Shown here: one piece after another, positions 44,499-54,174 of the stretch
Layout of the letters: each line of letters opens with the position of its first letter
How positions within the stretch are numbered: position 1 is the first letter of the stretch
From: Ignavibacteria bacterium
Lineage (GTDB): Bacteria; Bacteroidota; Ignavibacteria; Kapaibacteriales; UBA961
Length of the DNA stretch: 64,000 nucleotides
Direction of reading: 5' to 3'
NCBI GenBank assembly: GCA_016720145.1
Contig: JADJXV010000028.1
Coordinates: 310,001 to 374,000 of the forward strand
Translations under genes and position numbers: made by a program
The notes under the pieces: generated by a model
The model's database searches: none
What the model was told of the DNA's origin: nothing
What the model saw: the letters and a program-made list of their open reading frames with translations, nothing else

Positions 44499-45676
44499 AG
44501 AGATTCGTTTGGTAAGACGAGCTCGGCCAGGCGTTCTGCGCGAGCCGTTTCGATATCATCAGGTATTTTCTGTCCGGTCGTAAAGTAAGCAAGTGGTAAT
44601 TTATGCCTTCGGAGAACAGATATTATTCCGCCGAGTCCGGCGGTTTCGTCTAATTTAGTGAGAATCAATGCGCTTGGCTCAAGTATTGCAAATCGTGACA
44701 GGACTTCGGCAAATGACACTTCGCTTACAGTAGCGCTTTGAACGAGATACGTAATATCAGGTGTGGCTGCCTCGAGATATGCCCCGATTTCGAGGAGATG
44801 TTGGCGACGCTGCTGACTGCGACCGACGGTATCGATAAATATAAAATCGCGTTTGGATTCTTGTTTGATAATTTGCCTAAGTTCTTGGGAATTATATGCA
44901 GTAAGAAAAGGTATTCCTGCAATAGAAGCGAAGGTCTGGAGCTGTTCTGCTCCTCCTACTTTATACGTATCAGCCGACACAATGAGAATATTTGCTTTGA
45001 GTAATAGTTTGCAAATAGCGGCGAGCTTGGTAATTGTCGTCGTCTTTCCGCCGCCGGTTGTACCGATAAAGGCAACGGTGGTGACGGTCTGACGAACTTC
45101 AAGAGCGGGAAAAATTTTTAGATCAGAAGTAATGATTTTGATAGCTGCAGCGAGCAAATCTTTTGATGAATTGCCAGTACTCGCCGAAGCAAGACCTGTA
45201 ATACGAAGTGCTTCATCATCGGAGAAGTCGGACGAACGTAATAATGTATAAATATACTTCGCAGAATCATTGAGCAATGCTGCGTAACGATAGGGAAGTG
45301 CGTCGGTTAGGAGAGATACGTTTTCCTTAATTTGCCTGATATCGTTTCGAAGCTGAAGGAGGGCGGCGGTTGTGTTGAGAGAATCGCTGTCGATGTTGGA
45401 GTCCGATTTTTTATCGGATAATGGTAGGTTTTTTTTTGAGGGGCTTTGTTTTTGATGTTTTGCAGGTGTTTTTGTCGTTACTGTCGGTTCATTATGAAGC
45501 TCAATTGCTCGGCTGACAAGCTGTTCGTCCAATGCTGCGATAATCTCAATTATATCATCACTTCCATCTACTTTCACATTACGAGTAGAAAGAATGACTG
45601 CATCATCACCGAGCTCTTTTCGCATTTGAGCGATACCTTCTTTGATGTTCGGCGCTATAAATTTTTTCATTCGCAT
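44495..45676 (-). CDS. flhF: Flagellar SRP-type GTPase FlhF
   Basis: FlhF is an SRP-family GTPase that sets flagellar position and number with FlhG/FleN. The protein has 393 residues. The N-terminal MKKFIAPNIKEGIAQMRKEL (from the Met at 45670) is the FlhF start motif, followed by a basic linker and an N domain. The G domain has P-loop IGTTGGGKTTT near 205, DTYKVGGAEQLQTFA, FIDTVGRSQQ, TKLDETAGLGG and FTTGQKIPDDIE. No other flagellar gene lies in this window, so motility must be judged from the rest of the genome. It is coupled by ATGA to the yihY-like gene. Confidence 0.88.
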   Translation of the reverse strand: MRMKKFIAPNIKEGIAQMRKELGDDAVILSTRNVKVDGSDDIIEIIAALDEQLVSRAIELHNEPTVTTKTPAKHQKQSPSKKNLPLSDKKSDSNIDSDSLNTTAALLQLRNDIRQIKENVSLLTDALPYRYAALLNDSAKYIYTLLRSSDFSDDEALRITGLASASTGNSSKDLLAAAIKIITSDLKIFPALEVRQTVTTVAFIGTTGGGKTTTITKLAAICKLLLKANILIVSADTYKVGGAEQLQTFASIAGIPFLTAYNSQELRQIIKQESKRDFIFIDTVGRSQQRRQHLLEIGAYLEAATPDITYLVQSATVSEVSFAEVLSRFAILEPSALILTKLDETAGLGGIISVLRRHKLPLAYFTTGQKIPDDIETARAERLAELVLPNESL

Positions 45677-45935
45677 TCGGATGGGTCTTTCATAAAATGA
45701 AATGGTCTTTTTTTGAGTGCTAAAATTAGCAAAAAAAAACGTTTAAGGGCATAAAAAACAAAAAAAACAGGTGAATGTAACCCTTTCCGAGATATAGTAT
45801 TGATTACTATACTCAATAAAAACAGTTCTCTCAGAAAAATTTTCTATACTATTTCCAAATATTACTGTAATTTGAGGTATAAAATCAAAATTATGTTAAA
45901 ATTCTTACTCACTTTTTTCAGAAGGAGCACATCCC

Positions 45936-48900
45936 ATGAAATTTCTTGCCAAAGTTCTCGTAGTTCTGTTCTCATCCACACTCGCACTATCAGCGCAGAC
46001 TCATGATGCAAAAACAGAAGCAATAATCAATAAATTGAAGATTTCCACTATGACGCTGAACGCATCAGCGCAAGGGAAAGAATACTGGTTGGCCGTGCCG
46101 CTCAATGAAGGTAAGACTCAGCCGACGTTGAACTTAGAGTTTTATGTGACATCAAGCTACAACACGGTCATTACCCTCGAAGTACCAGGTGCAGGATTCA
46201 TTGCCACAAAAAAAATCAAAGCATTGGAAGTGGCGACCTTTTCAACTTTAAATGCATCAGCTAACTATGATTGGGAAGTAGTCTCCAGCCAAACACCTGA
46301 CAACCGCGGTATTCACATCTTTGCAGACAAGCCAATTTCAGTCTATTGCCTCAATGGCAAGCAGGTAACTTCTGATGGATATTTAGGGTTGCCTATTAGC
46401 TCGTGGGGAACAGATTACATCCATTGCGCTTATTATGATTTTAATGAATACCGCCCCCTCGGAGCCGGTTTTATTGTCATAGCATCAGAAGATCAGACAG
46501 CAGTAACTATCAATTTAAAAGGAAGAGGTAAACTCTTTGCAAAGACTCGCAGTGGTTCAAAGATTGGTGAGATCCTGAAAGTTACCCTCGATAAAGGTCA
46601 AGTATATAATGTAGTTGGAGATGCTACTACAATAGGACAATTTGATTTAACCGGTTCAAAAATTCATGCTGATAAGCCCATCGGTGTTATATCCTACCAC
46701 GAGCGTACCCTCCTTCCTCAAAACAGTCAAAATGGCCGAGACCACATGGTGGAAATGGTGCCGCCTGTATCGGCTTGGGGCAAAAAATATGTGAATCTTG
46801 AATTTATTCGTGACAATCACGGCGACTTTTTCCGTATTGTGGCTTCCAAGAATAACACCTATTGGAAAATGAAATATTATGATAAAATGACCGGTGATTT
46901 AATAAGTCAAAGAGAAGGAAAGCTCAATGACGGTGAATTTTATGAAGATTTCAACGAATGGGCCGGCAGAGGAGCTATCGAAGGAATTCGTGGTGTGTCG
47001 GTCTGGGAAGCCGATAAACCGGTCTTTTTGATGCAATATCAATATTCCGCTAATTGGGATAGAGGTGATAACTTTGACCCGGATATGGTTGTCGTCACTC
47101 CGTATGAGCAATATTTAAAGGGTACATTATTTCAAACTCCATCCAATCCTGCATTTATCAACAATTGGTTTAATTATGTAGTTGAAGGTGACCCTTTAGA
47201 TACGACATCCAGAAAGCTGAAGTCATTAGTAATTGATGGTGATAGTGTGTATAAATCTTACCCTCAGCTCCTGTTAAATCGAATACCGACAACAAATCTT
47301 TATTGGGGATTTAAGTTCATGTCACCCGGTCCCCATATCGTCACCAGTGATACGAAATTTGGCGGCTATGTTTATGGATTTGGTAGCTTTAACGGCTATA
47401 CATGGCCTGCTGCTCTTGCTACACGTTCATTAGAAGATTTGGACACTTTGCCACCTGTACTTATATTTGATACAGAATGTGGAGATTATAAATATACATC
47501 CACAGAAGTAAGGAATTTTGGCACTCCTCCTGATACAGTACAGATTGATCAAGGTATCTTTGAAATTTCTCTCATTGACTCTTTGAGCTACAACTATGAG
47601 CTTATTTTCAAAACTGCTTCCACGATTATACCACTTCCGAAGGTAACAGAATTTAAATTTGATTTAATTGTCAAAGACAAAACAAAAGATGCTTTCGCTG
47701 TATTTATTGTCATGGATAGAGCAGGTAATTATACGATAGATACAGTTAGCTATATAGTTGATAGACTTGAGCTTGACCCAAAAATCGTCAAATTTGGTTC
47801 GGTGCGAATTGGTACAACCAAATCTTTAACAGTGAAGATTGTAAACCCGAATAACAAAACTGTCAAAGTCAAGAAATTATCCCTCCTCAAAAAGAAAGAA
47901 TATGTGATCACGAGTGGCGAAATTCCACCGGAAATTGATTTAATAGCTAAAGGTACTCATGACATTACCATCGCTTATACACCGATAAAAGAAGGACTTA
48001 AAGAGGATGATGACAATCAATTAGATATAGATTCTATTCAAGTTGAAACAGAATGTGCAAAATTTACATTCCCTGTCAAAGGACGTGGGGTAGTACCATG
48101 TGCAGATGTAGAACCCCTTTGGTTAGCTGCAACTACCGCTGTTGGTGACACAGTTCGTAAAGAAATTAGCGGACGAGCATTGTATATCCGTAATAAAGGG
48201 ACAGATACACTTACAGTTAAAGGACTTCTTGGCGTACAACTTCCGTTTTTTGTTGAGAATACTAATCCTCCATTCCCATTCAAAGTAGCTCCCGGTGGTG
48301 AACGACTCTTTACTTCCATTGGCTACGCTCCGACTCAGATTACTGCTGATACAATTAAAGTCACTTTTGAAACCGATGGCGCTGGTGCTAACTGTAATGA
48401 GATCTCGACTTGGATAGGCAGAGGAAAAGCACCGGGTCCAAAAATTACAAGCTATGACTGGAAAGAACGCCGAGTACTGACTGATAATAACTCGACAATT
48501 GAAGTACCGAATCTTGGAACCTCAGACCTGAATCTCATTGGCTGGAAATTTAGCAATCCTACCGATCCGAACTTTAAGGCAACGACACAAACTACCTTCA
48601 GCCCTACTGCGCCGTTCTTGGTACGTGCTAACAATCAAACAAAAGTCGTCTTTGATGTGGTCTATACTCCTTCAGACGAAGCGACCCATCACAATTCTAT
48701 TATCCCTGAATTCAGAGAAACAGTACCTCAAATAGAAGGTATGCTCGATGGTATTGGTATTCTTCCCAAGATTGTTCCTACCGGCTGGGTTTTCCCTGAC
48801 AGTACATTAATAGGAGATACGTATGCAACTCCAGGTTCAGTCGTGATACGTAATCCAAGTACATCCGCTGTGTTGAATGTGAAAACATTTGCTATCCGAG

Positions 48901-50189
48901 CCGGTGGCGATATCAATGATTTTGCATTTACTAAGACTTTGCCTACCTCGTTTATTATTCCCAAAGCAGATTCAATGGTATTCCCAGTGAACTTCACTCC
49001 GACTGCGATTGGTAAGCGTAAAATTACTATCGATATGACATCAGATGCTATGACTGGACCTGAAGTCGATCCAACTGTATCAAATTCTGTCGATGTCGAA
49101 GGTGTTGGGTATCAAATTATTACGAATTTCCCTGGAATTACGGTAACATCTATTCCTTACGGGGTTTGGATGACATGTGATACATCGTCCAAGAACTTCG
49201 TGATAAACAATCCGGGAACGGCTAATCTTGTCATTGACAATTATGCGGTCGTTGGACCTGATGCTGCTAATTTCTTGATGACTTTCCCAACATTACCTCT
49301 CGTTATTAGACCAAACTCTCCGGTGGCAATTCCTGTAAAGTTTGCACCGAATGCCAATAGGCCATTTAGTGCTCAAGTTTTAATCTACAGCAATGCCGAC
49401 ACGGTTGTTTACCCATTAGCACAGCGTACTGCCAGTCTCGACGGTATTGGCAAAATAGTTCCGGTTGAATTCTCACTTACTGTAAAAGGAGCAAAATCAA
49501 TCGAACCTGGTACAATACAAACACTCGTGCTCTCAGCCGTGAGTGGTGACTTTACCGACGCAGGAATGGTAGATTTTACAGCAGAAATTTCATTCCACGA
49601 GAAATATATGAAATACGAAGGCACTAAATTTGTGGGTGCATACGGTGTAAATAATGCTTGGAAATTCACTGCTGATTCAGCAAAAGACAGGAGTGCTAAT
49701 TACAAGAGGATACTCGTCGGCAGTGGTAGCTTTCCGATCCCTGCTGCCGGACCGATTGCAGAATTGACATTCCAATCGTTATTGGCTGACACGATTTATT
49801 ATCCAATCGGACTCAATGTACAGGTTCCTAATCGTGCAAGTTGTGTGATCCCAACTAGTACAGGCGATCAATTATCCATACTTGGTTGCTTCATTAATGC
49901 GCGATTAGTATCTCCGTCAGGTTCGAAGTATGCACTAACGTCTATCAGTCCGAACCCATCAAGCAACAATGTCATTACTATTGATTACAGTGTTGGCCTA
50001 ACGTCACATACGACATTTGAGCTCTTCAATTCACTCGGCGAGCGTGTTGCAGTATTGTTAGATAAAGTACTTGACCACGGCGATTATCAGGCTCGTATTG
50101 GAATAGCTTCTATACCATCCGGTGTCTATTCATGCCGTATGGTATCCGGTCAGTTCAGTACTTCTCAAATGATTACAATTACTAAATAA
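45936..50189 (+). CDS. Giant surface protein with IgGFc-binding-like and ASH repeats, T9SS cargo
   Basis: The protein has 1417 residues. The signal peptide (about 1-20) ends LALSAQ. The N-terminal domain (about 40-480) has HIFADKPISVYCLNGKQVTS and GLPISSWGTDYIHCAYYDF, the pattern of the IgGFc-binding N-terminal family. Then about five choice-of-anchor D/ASH-like beta-sandwich repeats (PKIVKFGSVRIGTTKSLTV, PVNFTPTAIGKRKITIDM, PVKFAPNANRPFS) extend to about 1180, followed by a cohesin-like segment (FSLTVKGAKSIEPGTIQTLV). The C-terminus is a T9SS type A domain (ISPNPSSNNVITIDYS ... GVYSCRMVSG). It is probably an adhesin or surface scaffold. Ribosome site AGAAGGAG precedes the start and a strong terminator follows. 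Confidence 0.85.
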   Translation: MKFLAKVLVVLFSSTLALSAQTHDAKTEAIINKLKISTMTLNASAQGKEYWLAVPLNEGKTQPTLNLEFYVTSSYNTVITLEVPGAGFIATKKIKALEVATFSTLNASANYDWEVVSSQTPDNRGIHIFADKPISVYCLNGKQVTSDGYLGLPISSWGTDYIHCAYYDFNEYRPLGAGFIVIASEDQTAVTINLKGRGKLFAKTRSGSKIGEILKVTLDKGQVYNVVGDATTIGQFDLTGSKIHADKPIGVISYHERTLLPQNSQNGRDHMVEMVPPVSAWGKKYVNLEFIRDNHGDFFRIVASKNNTYWKMKYYDKMTGDLISQREGKLNDGEFYEDFNEWAGRGAIEGIRGVSVWEADKPVFLMQYQYSANWDRGDNFDPDMVVVTPYEQYLKGTLFQTPSNPAFINNWFNYVVEGDPLDTTSRKLKSLVIDGDSVYKSYPQLLLNRIPTTNLYWGFKFMSPGPHIVTSDTKFGGYVYGFGSFNGYTWPAALATRSLEDLDTLPPVLIFDTECGDYKYTSTEVRNFGTPPDTVQIDQGIFEISLIDSLSYNYELIFKTASTIIPLPKVTEFKFDLIVKDKTKDAFAVFIVMDRAGNYTIDTVSYIVDRLELDPKIVKFGSVRIGTTKSLTVKIVNPNNKTVKVKKLSLLKKKEYVITSGEIPPEIDLIAKGTHDITIAYTPIKEGLKEDDDNQLDIDSIQVETECAKFTFPVKGRGVVPCADVEPLWLAATTAVGDTVRKEISGRALYIRNKGTDTLTVKGLLGVQLPFFVENTNPPFPFKVAPGGERLFTSIGYAPTQITADTIKVTFETDGAGANCNEISTWIGRGKAPGPKITSYDWKERRVLTDNNSTIEVPNLGTSDLNLIGWKFSNPTDPNFKATTQTTFSPTAPFLVRANNQTKVVFDVVYTPSDEATHHNSIIPEFRETVPQIEGMLDGIGILPKIVPTGWVFPDSTLIGDTYATPGSVVIRNPSTSAVLNVKTFAIRAGGDINDFAFTKTLPTSFIIPKADSMVFPVNFTPTAIGKRKITIDMTSDAMTGPEVDPTVSNSVDVEGVGYQIITNFPGITVTSIPYGVWMTCDTSSKNFVINNPGTANLVIDNYAVVGPDAANFLMTFPTLPLVIRPNSPVAIPVKFAPNANRPFSAQVLIYSNADTVVYPLAQRTASLDGIGKIVPVEFSLTVKGAKSIEPGTIQTLVLSAVSGDFTDAGMVDFTAEISFHEKYMKYEGTKFVGAYGVNNAWKFTADSAKDRSANYKRILVGSGSFPIPAAGPIAELTFQSLLADTIYYPIGLNVQVPNRASCVIPTSTGDQLSILGCFINARLVSPSGSKYALTSISPNPSSNNVITIDYSVGLTSHTTFELFNSLGERVAVLLDKVLDHGDYQARIGIASIPSGVYSCRMVSGQFSTSQMITITK

Positions 50190-50217
50190 TAATCTATTTA
50201 GGATGTATTACACATTA

Positions 50218-50252
50218 AAAATCCCCGCTTATACTAGCGGGGATTTTTTTTT
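50218..50252 (+). terminator. Rho-independent terminator
   Basis: ATCCCCGCT (50221-50229) pairs with AGCGGGGAT (50236-50244) around TATACT, followed by T8-T9. Strong terminator 30 bases after the large surface-protein gene. Confidence 0.9.
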
Positions 50253-50363
50253 ATAATCGTATTCAAACATCATTCATGATACTATCATTGCTCATCTAAC
50301 TCTTGAAATAAACTACACATTGAGTTGAAAATATCAAATTTCTACGACTAAGAAACTTAATGT

Positions 50364-50394
50364 TTGGAATTTCGGCTCTACAGCCCTATTTTTG
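50364..50394 (+). promoter_or_regulatory. Bacteroidota-type promoter of the tRNA-Cys/efp unit
   Basis: TTG at 50364-50366, a 20-base spacer, then TATTTTTG at 50387-50394, 30 bases before the tRNA. Matches the TTG-N19-20-TAnnTTTG consensus. Confidence 0.65.
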
Positions 50395-50423
50395 CGCTCC
50401 CAAATGTTGAAAATTGTAAATAT

Positions 50424-50494
50424 GGTCTCGTCGCCTAGTGGCTGGGCAGGACTCTGCAAAAGTCCCTACAGCGGTTCGAATCCGCTCGAGACCT
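50424..50494 (+). tRNA. tRNA-Cys (GCA)
   Basis: Acceptor stem GGTCTCG/CGAGACC (50424-50430 with 50487-50493) with a discriminator T, D-arm GCCTAGTGGCTGGGC, anticodon stem GGACT/AGTCC around CTGCAAA (anticodon GCA), T-arm AGCGGTTCGAATCCGCT. The 3' CCA is not encoded. It is 28 bases upstream of efp, and no terminator lies between. Confidence 0.93.
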
Positions 50495-50522
50495 CAAGAA
50501 ATGTTTCATATTAAAGACCCTC

Positions 50523-51086
50523 ATGGCAACGACAGCAGACTTACGAATTGGCGCAGTAATTAAATTTAACAATGACTTATGTTCGGTTTTAGAGTCCGAG
50601 CACCGCACACCGGGTAATCTTCGTGCATTCTACCAAGTAAAAATGCGGAACATGCGTACCGGCAAATTACTCGAAAACCGTTTCCGTGCCGGCGAGACAA
50701 TTGAATTCGTACGGGTCGATAGAAAGAATTATCAATATCTGTACAAAGACGGTGAAAGTTTTATGTTTATGGATGTCGATACCTACGACCAAATTCCCGT
50801 TGATGCCGATATCGTCGGTGATGCAGCAAAATTCATGAAAGAAGGACAAGAAGCACAGCTTGCATTGAATGATATGACGGTACTATCGGTGGAAATTCCG
50901 ACTCACGTGAATCTACGAGTGGTGAGAACAGATCCCGGTCTTCGCGGTGACACAGCAACTAATGTCCTCAAGCCCGCCATTCTCGAGACAGGCGCTACAA
51001 TCGGAGTACCAATATTTGTCAATGAAGGTGATTTACTTCGAGTGGATACTCGTACTTCCAGCTATATGGAACGCGTGAAGGAATAA
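50523..51086 (+). CDS. efp: Translation elongation factor P
   Basis: EF-P relieves ribosome stalling at polyproline. The protein has 187 residues, the normal three-domain length. Domain I ends with the tip loop HRTPGNLRAFYQV, where the residue usually modified (Lys in KPGKG) is Asn. From memory Chlorobium EF-P has the same PGNLRAF loop, so this is a lineage trait and not a defect. RKNYQYLYKDGESFMFMD and ATNVLKPAILETGATIGVPI are family signatures. No post-translational modification gene (epmA/earP/ymfI) is in this window. The promoter is probably shared with the tRNA-Cys. Confidence 0.95.
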   Translation: MATTADLRIGAVIKFNNDLCSVLESEHRTPGNLRAFYQVKMRNMRTGKLLENRFRAGETIEFVRVDRKNYQYLYKDGESFMFMDVDTYDQIPVDADIVGDAAKFMKEGQEAQLALNDMTVLSVEIPTHVNLRVVRTDPGLRGDTATNVLKPAILETGATIGVPIFVNEGDLLRVDTRTSSYMERVKE

Positions 51087-51105
51087 AATAGTAAATACAA
51101 TGTTC

Positions 51106-51148
51106 AAGCGTGTTTCTACAGTGAATAATGAGGAAGCACGCTTTTTTA
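51106..51148 (+). terminator. Intrinsic terminator after efp
   Basis: AAGCGTGTTTC (51106-51116) against GAAGCACGCTT (51133-51143), with one G:U pair, a 16-base loop and then TTTTATTTTT. A good intrinsic terminator separating efp from accB. Confidence 0.78.
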
Positions 51149-51172
51149 TTTTTCTCTATCTGAGGAGATACA

Positions 51173-51673
51173 ATGGACTTACAATATGTACAAGAGTTAC
51201 TGAAAATATTTGATGAAAGCTCGGCAACAGAGCTCAGTGTAGAAGAAAACGGCGTAAAAGTATCCGTTTCGCGGCGTCCCAATGAAATTCACCACGCAGC
51301 TCCGGCGCAGCATTATTTCCAACCGCCATATTCACACCCGCATACCCCCGCACATACTGTAGCAATCGATGCCTCGCCTGCCTCGCCTTCAGTTCCTGCG
51401 AAAACTGATGCTCCTGCACCTGCACCGACAGCCAATACCCATCAGATACTTTCGCCTATTGTCGGCACATTCTATCGTTCATCTTCTCCTGATGCACCAT
51501 CTTACATTCAAGTAGGTGATACGGTGACTGTCGGCAAAACGCTCTGTATCGTCGAAGCGATGAAACTCATGAATGAAATTGAAAGTGATGTAAGTGGTAC
51601 AGTGATCAAAGTACTCGTCGAAAATGGTCAGCCGGTTGAATACCACCAACCAATGTTTCTCATTCAACTTTGA
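51173..51673 (+). CDS. accB: Biotin carboxyl carrier protein of acetyl-CoA carboxylase
   Basis: The carrier of biotin between biotin carboxylase and carboxyltransferase at the first step of fatty-acid synthesis. The protein has 166 residues: an N-terminal helical part (DLQYVQELLKIFDESSATEL), an Ala/Pro-rich flexible linker (about 60-90), and the biotinyl domain with biotin-accepting Lys in VEAMKLMNEIESDV (about residue 131). Ribosome site TGAGGAG precedes the ATG. It lies 9 bases from accC, clearly one operon. Confidence 0.95.
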   Translation: MDLQYVQELLKIFDESSATELSVEENGVKVSVSRRPNEIHHAAPAQHYFQPPYSHPHTPAHTVAIDASPASPSVPAKTDAPAPAPTANTHQILSPIVGTFYRSSSPDAPSYIQVGDTVTVGKTLCIVEAMKLMNEIESDVSGTVIKVLVENGQPVEYHQPMFLIQL

Positions 51674-51682
51674 GCTAACCGT

Positions 51683-53023
51683 ATGATAAAAAAAGTACTC
51701 ATTGCCAATCGAAGTGAAATAGCCCTCCGAATTATCCGCGCTTGCCGCGAATTGGGCATCAAAACGGTGGCGGTTTATTCCACCGCCGACAAAACTTCCC
51801 TCCACGTCCGCTTCGCTGATGAAGCAGTCTGTATCGGTCCGCCGGCCGGTAAAGATAGTTACCTCAAAATCAACTCCATCATCTCAGCTGCCCTCGTCAC
51901 GGGTGCTGACGCCATCCATCCCGGCTACGGATTCTTAGCTGAAAATGACGTTTTTGCTGAAATCTGCCGCGAAGTAGGCATCAAATTCATCGGACCCACA
52001 CCTGACTCAATTGCTCGAATGGGGAATAAATCTGTCGCCAAAGAAACAATGCGCGCAGCCGGTGTTCCCGTTATTCCCGGTAGCGAAGGTACAATCGAAA
52101 CTGCCGAAGAAGCTGCTGCTCTCGCAGCTGAAATTGGCTATCCTGTTATGATAAAAGCAGTTGCAGGCGGTGGCGGAAAAGGTATGCGCTACGTAGAAAC
52201 ACCTGAAGAAATTGAAAATCTCTACACGATGGCACGCAATGAAGCCGAAGCAGCTTTTGGGAGTTCGGCTGTGTATCTCGAAAAATTCGTCGAAGAGCCA
52301 CGCCATATCGAAATTCAAGTCTTTGGCGATCAATTCGGCAATGCTGTTCACCTCAACGAACGTGATTGTTCGATTCAACGCCGGCATCAAAAGCTCATCG
52401 AAGAAGCGCCATCGACGATCATGACGCCCGAACTCCGCGCCGCAATGGGCGAGGCAGCAATAAAGGCAGTCAAAGCAGTGAATTACGAAGGAGCAGGCAC
52501 GATTGAATTCTTGGTCGATAAGCACCGTAAGTTCTATTTTATGGAAATGAATACGCGGATTCAGGTCGAGCATCCGGTAACCGAAGAGTCGGTCGATGTC
52601 GATCTCGTTAAAGAACAGCTTCGCGTGGCATCCGGTCTGCCGCTTTCGCTCGTTTCGTCTGAACCGAAACAACATGCGATTGAGTGTAGAATTAATGCAG
52701 AAGATCCATTTAATAATTTCCGTCCTTCACCGGGTATGATTACAAGCTTGCACTTCCCGGGCGGACACGGCGTGCGCGTCGATTCCCATATTTATCAAGG
52801 ATATGCGATTCCGCCGTTCTATGATTCCCTCGTTGCAAAACTCATTACGTTCGCTCCAACCCGCGATGAAGCAATTGCCAAAATGCGCCGCGCGCTCGAT
52901 GAATTTATCATCGAAGGTATCAATACGACAATCCCATTCCATCGTAAAATGATGGATAATCCGGATTTCATTTCCGGTAATTTCACGACGAATTATCTGG
53001 ATACGCATGATTGGAAGGCGTGA
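51683..53023 (+). CDS. accC: Acetyl-CoA carboxylase biotin carboxylase subunit
   Basis: The protein has 446 residues, normal length. The N-terminal KVLIANRSEIALRIIRACRE, ATP-grasp loop KAVAGGGGKGMRYV, IQVFGDQFGNAVHLNERDCS and the active-site EMNTRIQVEHPVTE are all intact; IECRINAEDPFNNFRPSPG follows. It carboxylates the biotin carried by AccB using bicarbonate and ATP. The gene ends 50 bases before a repeat region with an assembly anomaly, so no downstream partner is visible. Confidence 0.96.
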   Translation: MIKKVLIANRSEIALRIIRACRELGIKTVAVYSTADKTSLHVRFADEAVCIGPPAGKDSYLKINSIISAALVTGADAIHPGYGFLAENDVFAEICREVGIKFIGPTPDSIARMGNKSVAKETMRAAGVPVIPGSEGTIETAEEAAALAAEIGYPVMIKAVAGGGGKGMRYVETPEEIENLYTMARNEAEAAFGSSAVYLEKFVEEPRHIEIQVFGDQFGNAVHLNERDCSIQRRHQKLIEEAPSTIMTPELRAAMGEAAIKAVKAVNYEGAGTIEFLVDKHRKFYFMEMNTRIQVEHPVTEESVDVDLVKEQLRVASGLPLSLVSSEPKQHAIECRINAEDPFNNFRPSPGMITSLHFPGGHGVRVDSHIYQGYAIPPFYDSLVAKLITFAPTRDEAIAKMRRALDEFIIEGINTTIPFHRKMMDNPDFISGNFTTNYLDTHDWKA

Positions 53024-53029
53024 GTCCTT

Positions 53030-53062
53030 TTTAGTCGTAAGTAGTAAGTCGTAAGTAGTAAG
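53030..53062. repeat. Short heptamer array
   Basis: TAGTCGTAAGTAGTAAGTCG then TAAGTAGTAAGG: five 7-base units of the RTAAGTN type, the complement of the arrays at 36600. Confidence 0.6.
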
Positions 53063-53073
53063 GAAGATAGTCG

Positions 53074-53185
53074 GTTCCGTCACACTGAGTTCCTAAGTAG
53101 CGGAAACCCGCTCCTAACAAAAACAATGACACAGTTAAAACATAGCCCATGATTTTAATCATGGGTCAAGAAAAAAACCGTTTTT
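53074..53185 (-). repeat. Composite multi-palindrome repeat, copy D, truncated
   Basis: In inverted orientation: GTTCCGTCACACTG (target flank), then the insert end AGTTCCTAAG, through the palindrome CCCATGATTTTAATCATGGG near 53146, then a degraded AACCGTT region. The match fades at about 53185, where a stretch of anomalous sequence begins. The rest of the insert and the other flank are missing. Confidence 0.65.
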
Positions 53186-53990
53186 ATGGGGTTGTAAAAT
53201 GATGATGGTGTTTTTTTTCTTAATTGGCGCAAGGCCGTCCACCCCGGGGCCACCGCCCAACAGAAGGGGGGCAGAGGGAAAAAGGAAAACCAAACCAAAA
53301 CCTTTCTTTAAACTTGTTGTTAAGGTTATGGATAAAGTTGAAAAGCGGATGTTTTAACCGGCTGGTTGGATTGCCTATTTATTTTCAAATTTTAGGCGGG
53401 AAAGTTAAAAAATAGTTACAACACCAACAAACCGGCCCCCAAAAAGAAAAAACCCCCTTGCAAACCCCGGCTTTTGAAGGCGGCGAAACCTTGCCCTGGT
53501 GTTACCTGAGGGAGTGAATACACAAGGGGATTAAAAGAGCGTTTAAGAGGTTTGGGGAGTTTGGAGGGGGTGTGGTTTTAAAGAGGGGGTTTTTCCCTTT
53601 TACGGGAGGGGCCCGCGCCAAAACCGGGGGACGGCTTAAGACTGGAAACCCCCGGCCCCTCACGCTTCCCCCCGAGCACTCTTTTTTTTTGGCTCGGGGG
53701 GCGAGGCGGCTGCGGGGGGGAGGTTCGCGTCTCATTGGGGGGCTGGGCGGGAGCCCCGCGGGGGACCTCTGTGGCCCGGCAAACGGGGGAAACCCTCGCC
53801 CGCCGGCAAGCCGGGGACGGGGGGAAAAAAGCGGTTCCTTGTTTAAAATGAGGTTGAAAAACTTAGTGGAGGGGGGGGGGCATTTTAAGGGGGGCTAGGA
53901 GAAGGGGGGGGACCTAGGGGGGAAGGGGTGCGGGGCGGAGGGAGAGGGGGGGGTTTGGGGGGGAAGGGGAAAAAAAGGGACGGAGGTTTC
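53186..53990. other. Compositionally anomalous block, probably not genuine sequence
   Basis: About 800 bases with runs of G (up to 10), C and A, giving a jagged, low-information sequence unlike anything around it. Open frames in it translate to Pro/Gly/Arg-rich nonsense. It starts inside a multi-copy repeat (copy D), where assemblers break, and the G-runs look like failed base calls. It should be masked. Confidence 0.7.
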
Positions 53991-54174
53991 GATGTTAAAG
54001 CAAAGAGAATTCCTGTCCGAACAGTTGCTACAACTGGTCGAAAATACTTAACTATGAAACGTCTCGTAGTGATTGTATGTGGTTTCAGTATATGTACTTG
54101 ACACAGGAAAACTAACTGGATAATAATATCGGAACGAGGAAAGTCAAATAGTTCCATAATTATGTAGCAGTTTG
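53991..54174. other. Ordinary A/T-rich sequence, nothing recognised
   Basis: Normal composition returns here. No coding frame or repeat matches were found up to the direct repeat at 54175. Confidence 0.4.

Noticed and set aside
52007..52675. 222-residue minus-strand frame inside accC
   Set aside because: accC is intact with all catalytic motifs; the antisense frame is a shadow.
53572..53898. Open frames in the G/C-rich block at 53.2-54.0 kb
   Set aside because: Products are low-complexity Pro/Gly/Arg strings in a segment that looks like an assembly artefact.
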